Assembly (NCBI GenBank): GCA_963693315.1
Contig: OY856186.1
Location: 459,481,360-459,545,359, forward strand
Source of the DNA: Diogma glabrata
Taxonomy: Eukaryota > Arthropoda > Insecta > Diptera > Cylindrotomidae
Direction: 5' to 3'
Length of the DNA: 64,000 nucleotides
Below are positions 46,803 to 56,360 of the stretch, piece after piece. The position numbers and the translations under genes were made by a program. Within the stretch, counting starts at the first letter, position 1, and every line of letters begins with the position of its first letter. A model generated the notes under the pieces. That model did no database searches. It had not been told where the DNA came from and worked only from the letters and a program-made list of their open reading frames with translations.

Positions 46803-47176
46803 ACACTACCAAAAAAATTTTTCGCTATATAAACCTAAAATAGGTCACTACTCTAGCGAAGTATAAGAAACCAAAAAACTTTCATAAACATATGTTTTTT
46901 AGATTCAGGTTTAGTCAATTTGTTTCTCTAGTTGATCACTATTGTTGTTATACTCTAACCAAGTTAGAATTGGATAACAAACTTGTATCGGTGAGAAGAA
47001 GATGACCATCTTCACTTGTGTCTATCGACACATTATCTACAATTAATTCAATGAATTATTTGTGATATTACATCACTCCGATGGAAATAATCCCATCATG
47101 AATAATAAGACTGAATCTAACAAAATATGGTGTGCAATTTATGAAATTTTTTTGCTATCCACAAAATTGTCGATCG

Positions 47177-47255
47177 ATCTAGTTTCGAACCGATAAGAAC
47201 TTTTTATTACACTTTAAAAAAGTATATCATTCTCATCAGGGCTAGCCGACTAGAT
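47177..47255 (-). ncRNA. Hammerhead ribozyme motif, forward copy 2
   Basis: Identical motif one 453-bp period downstream; ribozyme strand is minus. Confidence 0.8.
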
Positions 47256-47629
47256 ACACTACCAAAAAAATTTTTCGCTATATAAACCTAAAATAGGTCA
47301 CTACTCTAGCGAAGTATAAGAAACCAAAAAACTTTCATAAACATATGTTTTTTAGATTCAGGTTTAGTCAATTTGTTTCTCTAGTTGATCACTATTGTTG
47401 TTATACTCTAACCAAGTTAGAATTGGATAACAAACTTGTATCGGTGAGAAGAAGATGACCATCTTCACTTGTGTCTATCGACACATTATCTACAATTAAT
47501 TCAATGAATTATTTGTGATATTACATCACTCCGATGGAAATAATCCCATCATGAATAATAAGACTGAATCTAACAAAATATGGTGTGCAATTTATGAAAT
47601 TTTTTTGCTATCCACAAAATTGTCGATCG

Positions 47630-47708
47630 ATCTAGTTTCGAACCGATAAGAACTTTTTATTACACTTTAAAAAAGTATATCATTCTCATCAGGGCTAGCC
47701 GACTAGAT
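47630..47708 (-). ncRNA. Hammerhead ribozyme motif, forward copy 3
   Basis: Identical motif; ribozyme strand is minus. Confidence 0.8.
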
Positions 47709-48082
47709 ACACTACCAAAAAAATTTTTCGCTATATAAACCTAAAATAGGTCACTACTCTAGCGAAGTATAAGAAACCAAAAAACTTTCATAAACATATG
47801 TTTTTTAGATTCAGGTTTAGTCAATTTGTTTCTCTAGTTGATCACTATTGTTGTTATACTCTAACCAAGTTAGAATTGGATAACAAACTTGTATCGGTGA
47901 GAAGAAGATGACCATCTTCACTTGTGTCTATCGACACATTATCTACAATTAATTCAATGAATTATTTGTGATATTACATCACTCCGATGGAAATAATCCC
48001 ATCATGAATAATAAGACTGAATCTAACAAAATATGGTGTGCAATTTATGAAATTTTTTTGCTATCCACAAAATTGTCGATCG

Positions 48083-48161
48083 ATCTAGTTTCGAACCGAT
48101 AAGAACTTTTTATTACACTTTAAAAAATTATATCATTCTCATCAGGTCTAGCCGACTAGAT
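48083..48161 (-). ncRNA. Hammerhead ribozyme motif, forward copy 4 (variant)
   Basis: The conserved core is kept, but two substitutions break predicted pairs. Position 48147 changes the middle pair of the 3-bp stem I (C to A on the ribozyme strand), and 48128 changes a C-G pair in distal stem II. Probably weaker or inactive. Confidence 0.7.
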
Positions 48162-48535
48162 ACACTACCAAAAAAATTTTTCGCTATATAAACCTAAAAT
48201 AGGTCACTACTCTAGCGAAGTATAAGAAACCAAAAAACTTTCATAAACATATGTTTTTTAGATTCAGGTTTAGTCAATTTGTTTCTCTAGTTGATCACTA
48301 TTGTTGTTATACTCTAACCAAGTTAGAATTGGATAACAAACTTGTATCGGTGAGAAGAAGATGACCATCTTCACTTGTGTCTATCGACACATTATCTACA
48401 ATTAATTCAATGAATTATTTGTGATATTACATCACTCCGATGGAAATAATCCCATCATGAATAATAAGACTGAATCTAACAAAATATGGTGTGCAATTTA
48501 TGAAATTTTTTTGCTATCCACAAAATTGTCGATCG

Positions 48536-48614
48536 ATCTAGTTTCGAACCGATAAGAACTTTTTATTACACTTTAAAAAAGTATATCATTCTCATCAGGG
48601 CTAGCCGACTAGAT
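48536..48614 (-). ncRNA. Hammerhead ribozyme motif, forward copy 5
   Basis: Identical to the consensus motif; the last complete copy before the inversion point. Confidence 0.8.
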
Positions 48615-48936
48615 ACACTACCAAAAAAATTTTTCGCTATATAAACCTAAAATAGGTCACTACTCTAGCGAAGTATAAGAAACCAAAAAACTTTCATAAA
48701 CATATGTTTTTTAGATTCAGGTTTAGTCAATTTGTTTCTCTAGTTGATCACTATTGTTGTTATACTCTAACCAAGTTAGAATTGGATAACAAACTTGTAT
48801 CGGTGAGAAGAAGATGACCATCTTCACTTGTGTCTATCGACACATTATCTACAATTAATTCAATGAATTATTTGTGATATTACATCACTCCGATGGAAAT
48901 AATCCCATCATGAATAATAAGACTGAATCTAACTGA

Positions 48937-48954
48937 ATTGTCGATCGACAATTT
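48937..48954. repeat. Inversion point of the satellite array
   Basis: The perfect palindrome AATTGTCGATCGACAATT joins the forward and reverse halves. Just before it, a forward unit starts (AGACTGAATCTAAC, 48920-48933) and then skips roughly 45 bases of the unit to reach the palindrome, so the turn happened inside the unit next to its natural TCGATCGA. Confidence 0.9.
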
Positions 48955-49315
48955 TGTGGATAGCAAAAAAATTTCATAAATTGCACACCATATTTTGTTA
49001 GATTCAGTCTTATTATTCATGATGGGATTATTTCCATCGGAGTGATGTAATATCACAAATAATTCATTGAATTAATTGTAGATAATGTGTCGATAGACAC
49101 AAGTGAAGATGGTCATCTTCTTCTCACCGATACAAGTTTGTTATCCAATTCTAACTTGGTTAGAGTATAACAACAATAGTGATCAACTAGAGAAACAAAT
49201 TGACTAAACCTGAATCTAAAAAACATATGTTTATGAAAGTTTTTTGGTTTCTTATACTTCGCTAGAGTAGTGACCTATTTTAGGTTTATATAGCGAAAAA
49301 TTTTTTTGGTAGTGT

Positions 49316-49394
49316 ATCTAGTCGGCTAGCCCTGATGAGAATGATATACTTTTTTAAAGTGTAATAAAAAGTTCTTATCGGTTCGAAACTAGAT
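49316..49394 (+). ncRNA. Hammerhead ribozyme motif, reverse copy 1 (reference description)
   Basis: Order of elements: stem III 5' strand ATCTAGT (49316-49322); cleavage nucleotide C at 49323, giving a GUC site; stem I GGC (49324-49326), loop TA, GCC (49329-49331); CTGATGA (49332-49338); stem II (49339-49384); GAAA (49385-49388); stem III 3' strand CTAGAT (49389-49394). Stem III is 7 bp, counting the U-A pair next to the core. Stem II pairs GAAT/GTTC and GATA/TATC with one bulged G, then ACTTTTT/AAAAAGT after an internal loop. All invariant core positions of the family are present. Stem I is unusually small, but GGCTAGCC is self-complementary, so two units could pair over 8 bp and form a double hammerhead. 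The expected product is self-cleavage of multimeric satellite RNA into 453-nt units. Confidence 0.85.
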
Positions 49395-49768
49395 CGATCG
49401 ACAATTTTGTGGATAGCAAAAAAATTTCATAAATTGCACACCATATTTTGTTAGATTCAGTCTTATTATTCATGATGGGATTATTTCCATCGGAGTGATG
49501 TAATATCACAAATAATTCATTGAATTAATTGTAGATAATGTGTCGATAGACACAAGTGAAGATGGTCATCTTCTTCTCACCGATACAAGTTTGTTATCCA
49601 ATTCTAACTTGGTTAGAGTATAACAACAATAGTGATCAACTAGAGAAACAAATTGACTAAACCTGAATCTAAAAAACATATGTTTATGAAAGTTTTTTGG
49701 TTTCTTATACTTCGCTAGAGTAGTGACCTATTTTAGGTTTATATAGCGAAAAATTTTTTTGGTAGTGT

Positions 49769-49847
49769 ATCTAGTCGGCTAGCCCTGATGAGAATGATAT
49801 ACTTTTTTAAAGTGTAATAAAAAGTTCTTATCGGTTCGAAACTAGAT
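49769..49847 (+). ncRNA. Hammerhead ribozyme motif, reverse copy 2
   Basis: Identical motif; ribozyme strand is plus. Confidence 0.8.
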
Positions 49848-50221
49848 CGATCGACAATTTTGTGGATAGCAAAAAAATTTCATAAATTGCACACCATATT
49901 TTGTTAGATTCAGTCTTATTATTCATGATGGGATTATTTCCATCGGAGTGATGTAATATCACAAATAATTCATTGAATTAATTGTAGATAATGTGTCGAT
50001 AGACACAAGTGAAGATGGTCATCTTCTTCTCACCGATACAAGTTTGTTATCCAATTCTAACTTGGTTAGAGTATAACAACAATAGTGATCAACTAGAGAA
50101 ACAAATTGACTAAACCTGAATCTAAAAAACATATGTTTATGAAAGTTTTTTGGTTTCTTATACTTCGCTAGAGTAGTGACCTATTTTAGGTTTATATAGC
50201 GAAAAATTTTTTTGGTAGTGT

Positions 50222-50300
50222 ATCTAGTCGGCTAGCCCTGATGAGAATGATATACTTTTTTAAAGTGTAATAAAAAGTTCTTATCGGTTCGAAACTAGAT
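50222..50300 (+). ncRNA. Hammerhead ribozyme motif, reverse copy 3
   Basis: Identical motif; ribozyme strand is plus. Confidence 0.8.
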
Positions 50301-50674
50301 CGATCGACAATTTTGTGGATAGCAAAAAAATTTCATAAATTGCACACCATATTTTGTTAGATTCAGTCTTATTATTCATGATGGGATTATTTCCATCGGA
50401 GTGATGTAATATCACAAATAATTCATTGAATTAATTGTAGATAATGTGTCGATAGACACAAGTGAAGATGGTCATCTTCTTCTCACCGATACAAGTTTGT
50501 TATCCAATTCTAACTTGGTTAGAGTATAACAACAATAGTGATCAACTAGAGAAACAAATTGACTAAACCTGAATCTAAAAAACATATGTTTATGAAAGTT
50601 TTTTGGTTTCTTATACTTCGCTAGAGTAGTGACCTATTTTAGGTTTATATAGCGAAAAATTTTTTTGGTAGTGT

Positions 50675-50753
50675 ATCTAGTCGGCTAGCCCTGATGAGAA
50701 TGATATACTTTTTTAAAGTGTAATAAAAAGTTCTTATCGGTTCGAAACTAGAT
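50675..50753 (+). ncRNA. Hammerhead ribozyme motif, reverse copy 4
   Basis: Identical motif; ribozyme strand is plus. Confidence 0.8.
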
Positions 50754-51127
50754 CGATCGACAATTTTGTGGATAGCAAAAAAATTTCATAAATTGCACAC
50801 CATATTTTGTTAGATTCAGTCTTATTATTCATGATGGGATTATTTCCATCGGAGTGATGTAATATCACAAATAATTCATTGAATTAATTGTAGATAATGT
50901 GTCGATAGACACAAGTGAAGATGGTCATCTTCTTCTCACCGATACAAGTTTGTTATCCAATTCTAACTTGGTTAGAGTATAACAACAATAGTGATCAACT
51001 AGAGAAACAAATTGACTAAACCTGAATCTAAAAAACATATGTTTATGAAAGTTTTTTGGTTTCTTATACTTCGCTAGAGTAGTGACCTATTTTAGGTTTA
51101 TATAGCGAAAAATTTTTTTGGTAGTGT

Positions 51128-51206
51128 ATCTAGTCGGCTAGCCCTGATGAGAATGATATACTTTTTTAAAGTGTAATAAAAAGTTCTTATCGGTTCGAAA
51201 CTAGAT
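51128..51206 (+). ncRNA. Hammerhead ribozyme motif, reverse copy 5
   Basis: Identical motif; ribozyme strand is plus. Confidence 0.8.
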
Positions 51207-51580
51207 CGATCGACAATTTTGTGGATAGCAAAAAAATTTCATAAATTGCACACCATATTTTGTTAGATTCAGTCTTATTATTCATGATGGGATTATTTCC
51301 ATCGGAGTGATGTAATATCACAAATAATTCATTGAATTAATTGTAGATAATGTGTCGATAGACACAAGTGAAGATGGTCATCTTCTTCTCACCGATACAA
51401 GTTTGTTATCCAATTCTAACTTGGTTAGAGTATAACAACAATAGTGATCAACTAGAGAAACAAATTGACTAAACCTGAATCTAAAAAACATATGTTTATG
51501 AAAGTTTTTTGGTTTCTTATACTTCGCTAGAGTAGTGACCTATTTTAGGTTTATATAGCGAAAAATTTTTTTGGTAGTGT

Positions 51581-51659
51581 ATCTAGTCGGCTAGCCCTGA
51601 TGAGAATGATATACTTTTTTAAAGTGTAATAAAAAGTTCTTATCGGTTCGAAACTAGAT
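51581..51659 (+). ncRNA. Hammerhead ribozyme motif, reverse copy 6
   Basis: Identical motif in the last unit, which is itself cut short about 137 bases later at the array end. Confidence 0.8.
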
Positions 51660-52966
51660 CGATCGACAATTTTGTGGATAGCAAAAAAATTTCATAAATT
51701 GCACACCATATTTTGTTAGATTTAGTCTTATTATTCATGATGGGATTATTTCCATCGGAGTGATGTAATATCACAAATAATTCATTGAATTAATTTTAAA
51801 TTATTTTGTATTTAATTTATTTAAGTTTATATCATATGCTATTATTTTATATTTTTTTTTAATGGCCCGGTCATGGTTGTCAGAACTCGGTTGCCAGCAC
51901 CATTACTGCAATACTGATCATTACTGGGCCAACTGTACAACCTTTTATTTTCTCTGGCCCAAGAATGGCTGCCAATTATTGTCCGTTGTTATCATCCAGT
52001 AAAATTATGTTACCTATATTCCAGTAAAATTATGGACCATTATTGGACCAGTCATACAATCTTGTATGGGTTACGATAAACAATTCTTTATCATATAATT
52101 TAACCCAAACAATCGAAGTGTTTGTAGCGAATGATTTCAATATTAAGGAGAAATTATTTCTCTTGAATTTTGAGTTTATTATAGAGACAAACACCTGAAA
52201 TGCTTGGAACGAACAGTAAATTGTTTGTTTCAAATAATTAAAAAATATTTTTTCGGTTAAACAGTATTTTGAACGTATTTTTGTAGCAAAACGTTTTGGT
52301 TTGTAATCATAGAATATGAAGGGGCTGAAATCTCACAGCTCTGAGATATCAAGACTTCGGTCTGGGTTAAGGATTTTGATATAGTTTTCGGCAAAAAAAC
52401 TTTTATGAGGACATTGTTTTTAGTTTTGGGCAGCGATGTATATCAAACATAAAACTCTTTGTTAAAGTACAAGTATTTTTTTATCTCTGTTTAGAAATTT
52501 ATTACAAAACAAACACAAAATATTGATACGTTGTCGGAAAATTATAACAGATCATAAATTAATATAATTCAGTGAAAAGATGATACACGCAGCAAACTAC
52601 TCAAAAACTTCTCCATTTAGCGTTTCAAGAAAATATTACAAAACCAAAAATTCATATTTCTTGCAAAATTCCAAATATATTGTAAAAATTAGAATAAAAT
52701 CAAAAATTTAAACTTTTTTTTAAAGTTCTAAAAACATTCCAAAAATTATTACATAATCAAAGATTGAAACTTTTTTCAAAATTCTAAAAATATTGCAAAA
52801 ATTATAACAAAATCAAAAATTGAAACTTTTTCCAATATTCTTAAAAAATTGCAAAAATTATAACAAAATCAAAATTATACAAATTTTTTTCAAAATTCCT
52901 TAAACATTCCAAAAATTATAACAAAATCAAAGTACAAACTTTTTCAAAATTCCAAAAATCACCAAA

Positions 52967-53685
52967 TGACAAAAACTCGTATAGACCGATATCATATTAC
53001 TCCCAACGATATCGAAGCTTTTTGAAAAACTTTTTCTTAAAAGACTTAAGCCAGTAATACAAAATAGAAACCTTCGCATCAGTTTGGTTTCAAAGAATAC
53101 CACTCTACCATCGAACAAGTGCACATGGATCACGAATATTATTGAAGAAACGATTGAAGCCAAAAGGGTATGCTCCGCCAGTTTTTCTTGATGTCGCACA
53201 AGCTTTTGATAAAGCTTGGCATCATGGCTTAAAGTATAAATTGCATAGAGATCTGCCCAAACAGTTTTATGAAATGTTGAGCTCTTATCTGAATGACCGC
53301 CACTTTAGAGTAAAATGAAAGAGATTGATGTAAGAGTTCCGCAGGGTAGCGTTCTAGGACCGGTACTATATACAAGAGATTTGCATGGCCTAAGCAAAAC
53401 AACTATTGCAACCTTTGCAGATGATACCGCAAAAAAACTGACTTTGAAATTTAGAAAGATATACTGGTTAAGGAAGAAACTCAGTACTATCTATTAAAAA
53501 CAAACTGCTTCTGTATCGTCAAATACTGAAACCAGTGTGGACGTATGGTATATCCAGATCTGGGGCTGTACTAAGAAAACGAACGCGAAAATTATCCAGT
53601 CGTTCCAAAACAAAGTCCTGCGTTGCATTGTTAATGCCCCGTGAAACATCAGAAACGAAGACCTCCATAGAGACCTAAAGATAGA
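52967..53685 (+). pseudogene. Jockey-like RT remnant
   Basis: Degenerate RT in several frames: a SYRPIS-like start, TISKLFEKLFLKRLKPVIQ, HSTIEQVH, FLDVAQAFDKAWHHGL with the first catalytic Asp, LSSYLNDRHFRVK, then VRVPQGSVLGPVLY and TIATFADDTA with the catalytic Asp pair (53315-53497 is the longest open piece), and NKLLLYRQILKPVWTYGI. At least four frame breaks. It is typical Jockey RT order, clearly non-functional. The last codons before the small insertion correspond to the HRDLKI motif. Confidence 0.8.
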
Positions 53686-53770
53686 TTTAAAATAATTTAT
53701 TTAAAATAAATTTAATAATTTTTTGCTTTAACAACTTTTTTAATAATATTTTATTACATGTTTCAACCAT
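53686..53770. mobile_element. 85-bp AT-rich insertion with 9-bp direct repeats
   Basis: Bounded by AAAGATAGA at 53677-53685 and 53771-53779. Removing it plus one repeat rejoins the Jockey coding remnant in the expected place. Contents are almost pure A/T, with no TIR seen. Origin unknown. Confidence 0.65.
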
Positions 53771-53876
53771 AAAGATAGAGTTCGTGAAAGATGAAATAAA
53801 AAAAATATGCAATTAAACACACTACGCGTGTTCGCGTACATGAAAATATTGAAATATACCAGCTAATGGATGTACC

Positions 53877-55019
53877 TAGAGATGTTAAAATACGGTATTT
53901 TATTTTTTTTGTATAATACAGTGTATTATACATTGTATAATACAAAATAAAATACCGTATGTTCTGTACAAAAGTGCAATAGCCGACATACAGTGTTAGT
54001 GGTATAACAACAAAAAATTACTTCCATCACCATTTTCAATCACAACTAATTCATTCTCTTCTAAATATCTGCCCCGGCATTTGGATTTCTTATCGTTATC
54101 TTTATTTATATTTCTTAAACGAATGCTAATAAGATATATTTATTCATCTGATTCTGCTTGGTTTCAATATTAATCACTTTCATTCGCGTCGAGCTATTGT
54201 ATTTATGTTTTTATTTAAATAGAAGACATATCATTTTCCTTCGGTAAACTGTTGAATATTTAAATTATGATTTTTCACATAAACAAGTTTACGCCCCGCC
54301 TCGTTGATTTGTAAGACAAATACTTCTTGCAGTATGAGTTAGACTGCAGATTGAAAAAGATTTTTCTGTTACAGTGGAATATGCAGAACGATGAAACATT
54401 CCGAAGAGCCACAAACTATTGGCCACTAAGGGAAACAATCAATATAGCTGCCATCGGTTTTAGAATGTGAGTTTTGAGATTTGTTTGTTTTAGTTAATCA
54501 ATTTGAATGTATAGAAAGAGGACTACTCAAAGATGTAAAAGTGAATGACAGTCCATGAGTTCATAGCTCATAATGAGTGGAACGGAATGAGTTCATGGCT
54601 CATAATTTTAATTTGCTGCATAAAAAAAAAATTCCCTATAACGGTGAATAGTAATGATGCAGCATTCGATGTTTCAAATTTATGTTCTGTTGATATTACA
54701 ACAATTTTGTTGCGATAGAAATTTGCGAATCACTAAGAATGCGTTTCTAACTGTTAGTAACAACGGGCAATAACTCATTGATTTCTTCTGTATCGTTCAT
54801 ATATTCGAGGACCAGTAGCATATATTTTCGCAGTTATAAATTCTTCAAGTAATCCACGCGAAATCTCAATAAAATGGCAGATTACTGATTCGCGCGCCAC
54901 CACAATAGAAAAAATTTTTATAATAAAATACCTGGTATTTTACTACGTTTTGGACAATACGGTATTTTACGTATAATACCGCGTATTATACAATAGTATT
55001 AAACACTTTTACATCACTA
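53877..55019. mobile_element. Non-autonomous hAT element, 1143 bp, 8-bp duplication
   Basis: Target duplication GATGTACC at 53869-53876 and 55020-55027 is exact. Termini are TAGAGATGTTAAAATACGGT and the inverted CACTTTTACATCACTA. The subterminal regions carry palindromic (A)ATACCGTATT-type repeats (53885-53965 and 54930-55000). No transposase was found. Inserted into the C-terminal coding remnant of the Jockey-like LINE. Confidence 0.88.
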
Positions 55020-56330
55020 GATGTACCCGTTGCTGACAGAAGGCTCAAAAGAACGAAGCCACTAGATTTGATTTTATAATCAAAAACATACTTAATAAAA
55101 TAATGTAAATGGGACTAACCAATGGGTTACACCCCAAAAAATGTGCTATAAATATGATATGTAAATTACTAGATGAGCGTAGCTCAGTTGTTCTATTATA
55201 TTATAAAAAAAAAATCCAAAAATTATAGTAAAATCAAAAATTTTAACTTTTTCAAAATTCTAAAAATATTCTAAAAAAAATACTACTAAATTCTAAAAAA
55301 ATTGAAACTTTTTTCAAAATTCTAAAAATTATAACAAAATCAAAAAACAATTTTCAAACTCAAAAAATATTACAAAATCAAAAATTGAAAATTTTTCCAA
55401 ATCAAAAAAAAACTTTTTCTAAAATTCTAAAAATATCGCCAAAATTATAACAATTAATCAAAAATATAAACTTTCTTCAATATTCCAAAGATATTCCAAA
55501 AATTATAATAAAATCAAAAATTTAAACTTTTTCAAAACTCTAAAAATATTTCAAAAATTATAACAAAATCAAAAAATTTTCATGTTCAATTTCATATACG
55601 CTAACATTTCATGTCAAACAAATAATTATTTCATTTTTTTCCAAAAAATTGAGTAATAAAAATGAAAATCATTCTTTTGACACACTTAACAACATTTTTT
55701 TGACAAACTTTTAATGCAACAATCTACCAATCCTGACCATTAAGATTGCTCCAAATTCAATGTTCCTATTCGTAATCACTTAAAATGAACGTTTTATAAG
55801 CAAAAATATGCAAATTTCCTTGTTTTGACACACTTGACGATTTTTTTGACTCACTTCCGGGACTGCTATTGAATACATCGTCCTTTCGGCTCTGACCATT
55901 GAGTGGGTATACCTATTTTTAGAAACAAAAATTTTTGAAATCCCTCCCGCCGTTTTCTAGATTTTGTCGGTTGTGACGGACGGCCGGCAGACTGACACAC
56001 ATTTTTTTTTTTGCTTTTTTAGAATCAGTAGGTCTTAAAACGTCGAGAAATGCCAAAAAAACTGGGGGTAATTTGGGAATTTCACTTTTGGCTCATGAAT
56101 GTAATACTTAGGTCTTTCAAACCGAAGTAATAAATGTATACTGAATAGAAATAAATAATGAACACTAACAACATTCCATGGAGGTGGCGCACGCCTTAAG
56201 AATATTCACAAATTATAGTTTAAGTGTTGGATTGAGAAATTGTGGGTCCTTATGTTTTATATATATATATATATTTTGCCCGATCCTGTAAATCAGGTAA
56301 ATTTAGAACAAATTAAGATCCATAAAATTT

Positions 56331-56360
56331 AACTAAACCTTTTTCTTTTTCAGGTAAGCT
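56331..56360 (+). promoter_or_regulatory. Candidate recursive splice site (ratchet point)
   Basis: A pyrimidine tract TTTTTCTTTTTCAG is joined directly to GTAAGC, so a 3' and a 5' splice site abut at 56353/56354 with a zero-length exon. A branch-like AACTAA lies about 18 bases upstream. This is the form described for recursive splicing in very long Drosophila introns. It is on the same strand as the coiled-coil exon 37 kb upstream. Confidence 0.55.

Larger units (their letters stand above)
46655..51796. repeat. 453-bp satellite in an inverted tandem array (5 forward, 6 reverse)
   Basis: The unit start AGACTGAATCTAAC recurs at 46655, 47108, 47561, 48014, 48467 and 48920, an exact 453-bp period. 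After 48933 the orientation flips, and the complementary AGTCT boundary recurs at 49010, 49463, 49916, 50369, 50822, 51275 and 51728, again every 453 bp. The last unit stops at about 51796. Copies are nearly identical; copy 4 carries two visible substitutions (48128, 48147) and the last reverse copy one (GATTTAGTCT). There is no open frame. Every complete unit contains a hammerhead ribozyme core. The array is flanked by ATTTTAAATTATTTT at 46638-46652 and 51793-51807. Confidence 0.97.
46110..52075. mobile_element. GGCC-minisatellite repeat split by the satellite palindrome
   Basis: DNA on both sides of the satellite array (46110-46640 and 51810-52075) shares a theme of GGGCCAGTACT/GGCCAAGCACTGGCCC-type motifs and ATTACTGGGCCA, suggesting one older element that received the array. 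Ends are uncertain: the left side near CCCAAGCAGGG (46118) and the right near CATACAATCTTGTATGGG (52052-52069). No coding sequence. Confidence 0.4.
52960..55214 (+). mobile_element. 5'-truncated Jockey-like LINE, 9-bp duplication
   Basis: Flanked by TCCAAAAAT at 52951-52959 and 55215-55223, with a 10-base A tail at 55205-55214. Coding remnants span 52967-53680, then about 53780-53868, then 55028-55075 (PVADRRLKR..KPLDL, the usual Jockey C-terminus). Two later insertions interrupt it (53686-53770 and 53877-55019). Inserted in the AT-rich arm of HINE-like copy C. Confidence 0.85.
52313..56131 (-). mobile_element. Helentron/HINE-like element, copy C, interrupted
   Basis: The minus-strand 5' end is at 56131 (ATTACTTCGGTTTGAAAGAC) and the 3' end at 52313 (GCCCCTTCATATT), with the 3' hairpin ATCTCA/TGAGAT and the inverted ACTTCGGTCTG pair as in copies A and B. 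Only one unit of the 140-bp array is left (55590-55720), while the 65-bp AT-rich units are expanded on both sides of a LINE insertion at 52960-55214. Without the insertion it is about 1.56 kb. Confidence 0.75.

Noticed and set aside
46655..51796. CRISPR array interpretation of the regular repeats
   Set aside because: The period is 453 bp with no unique spacers, and the DNA is eukaryotic. It is a satellite.
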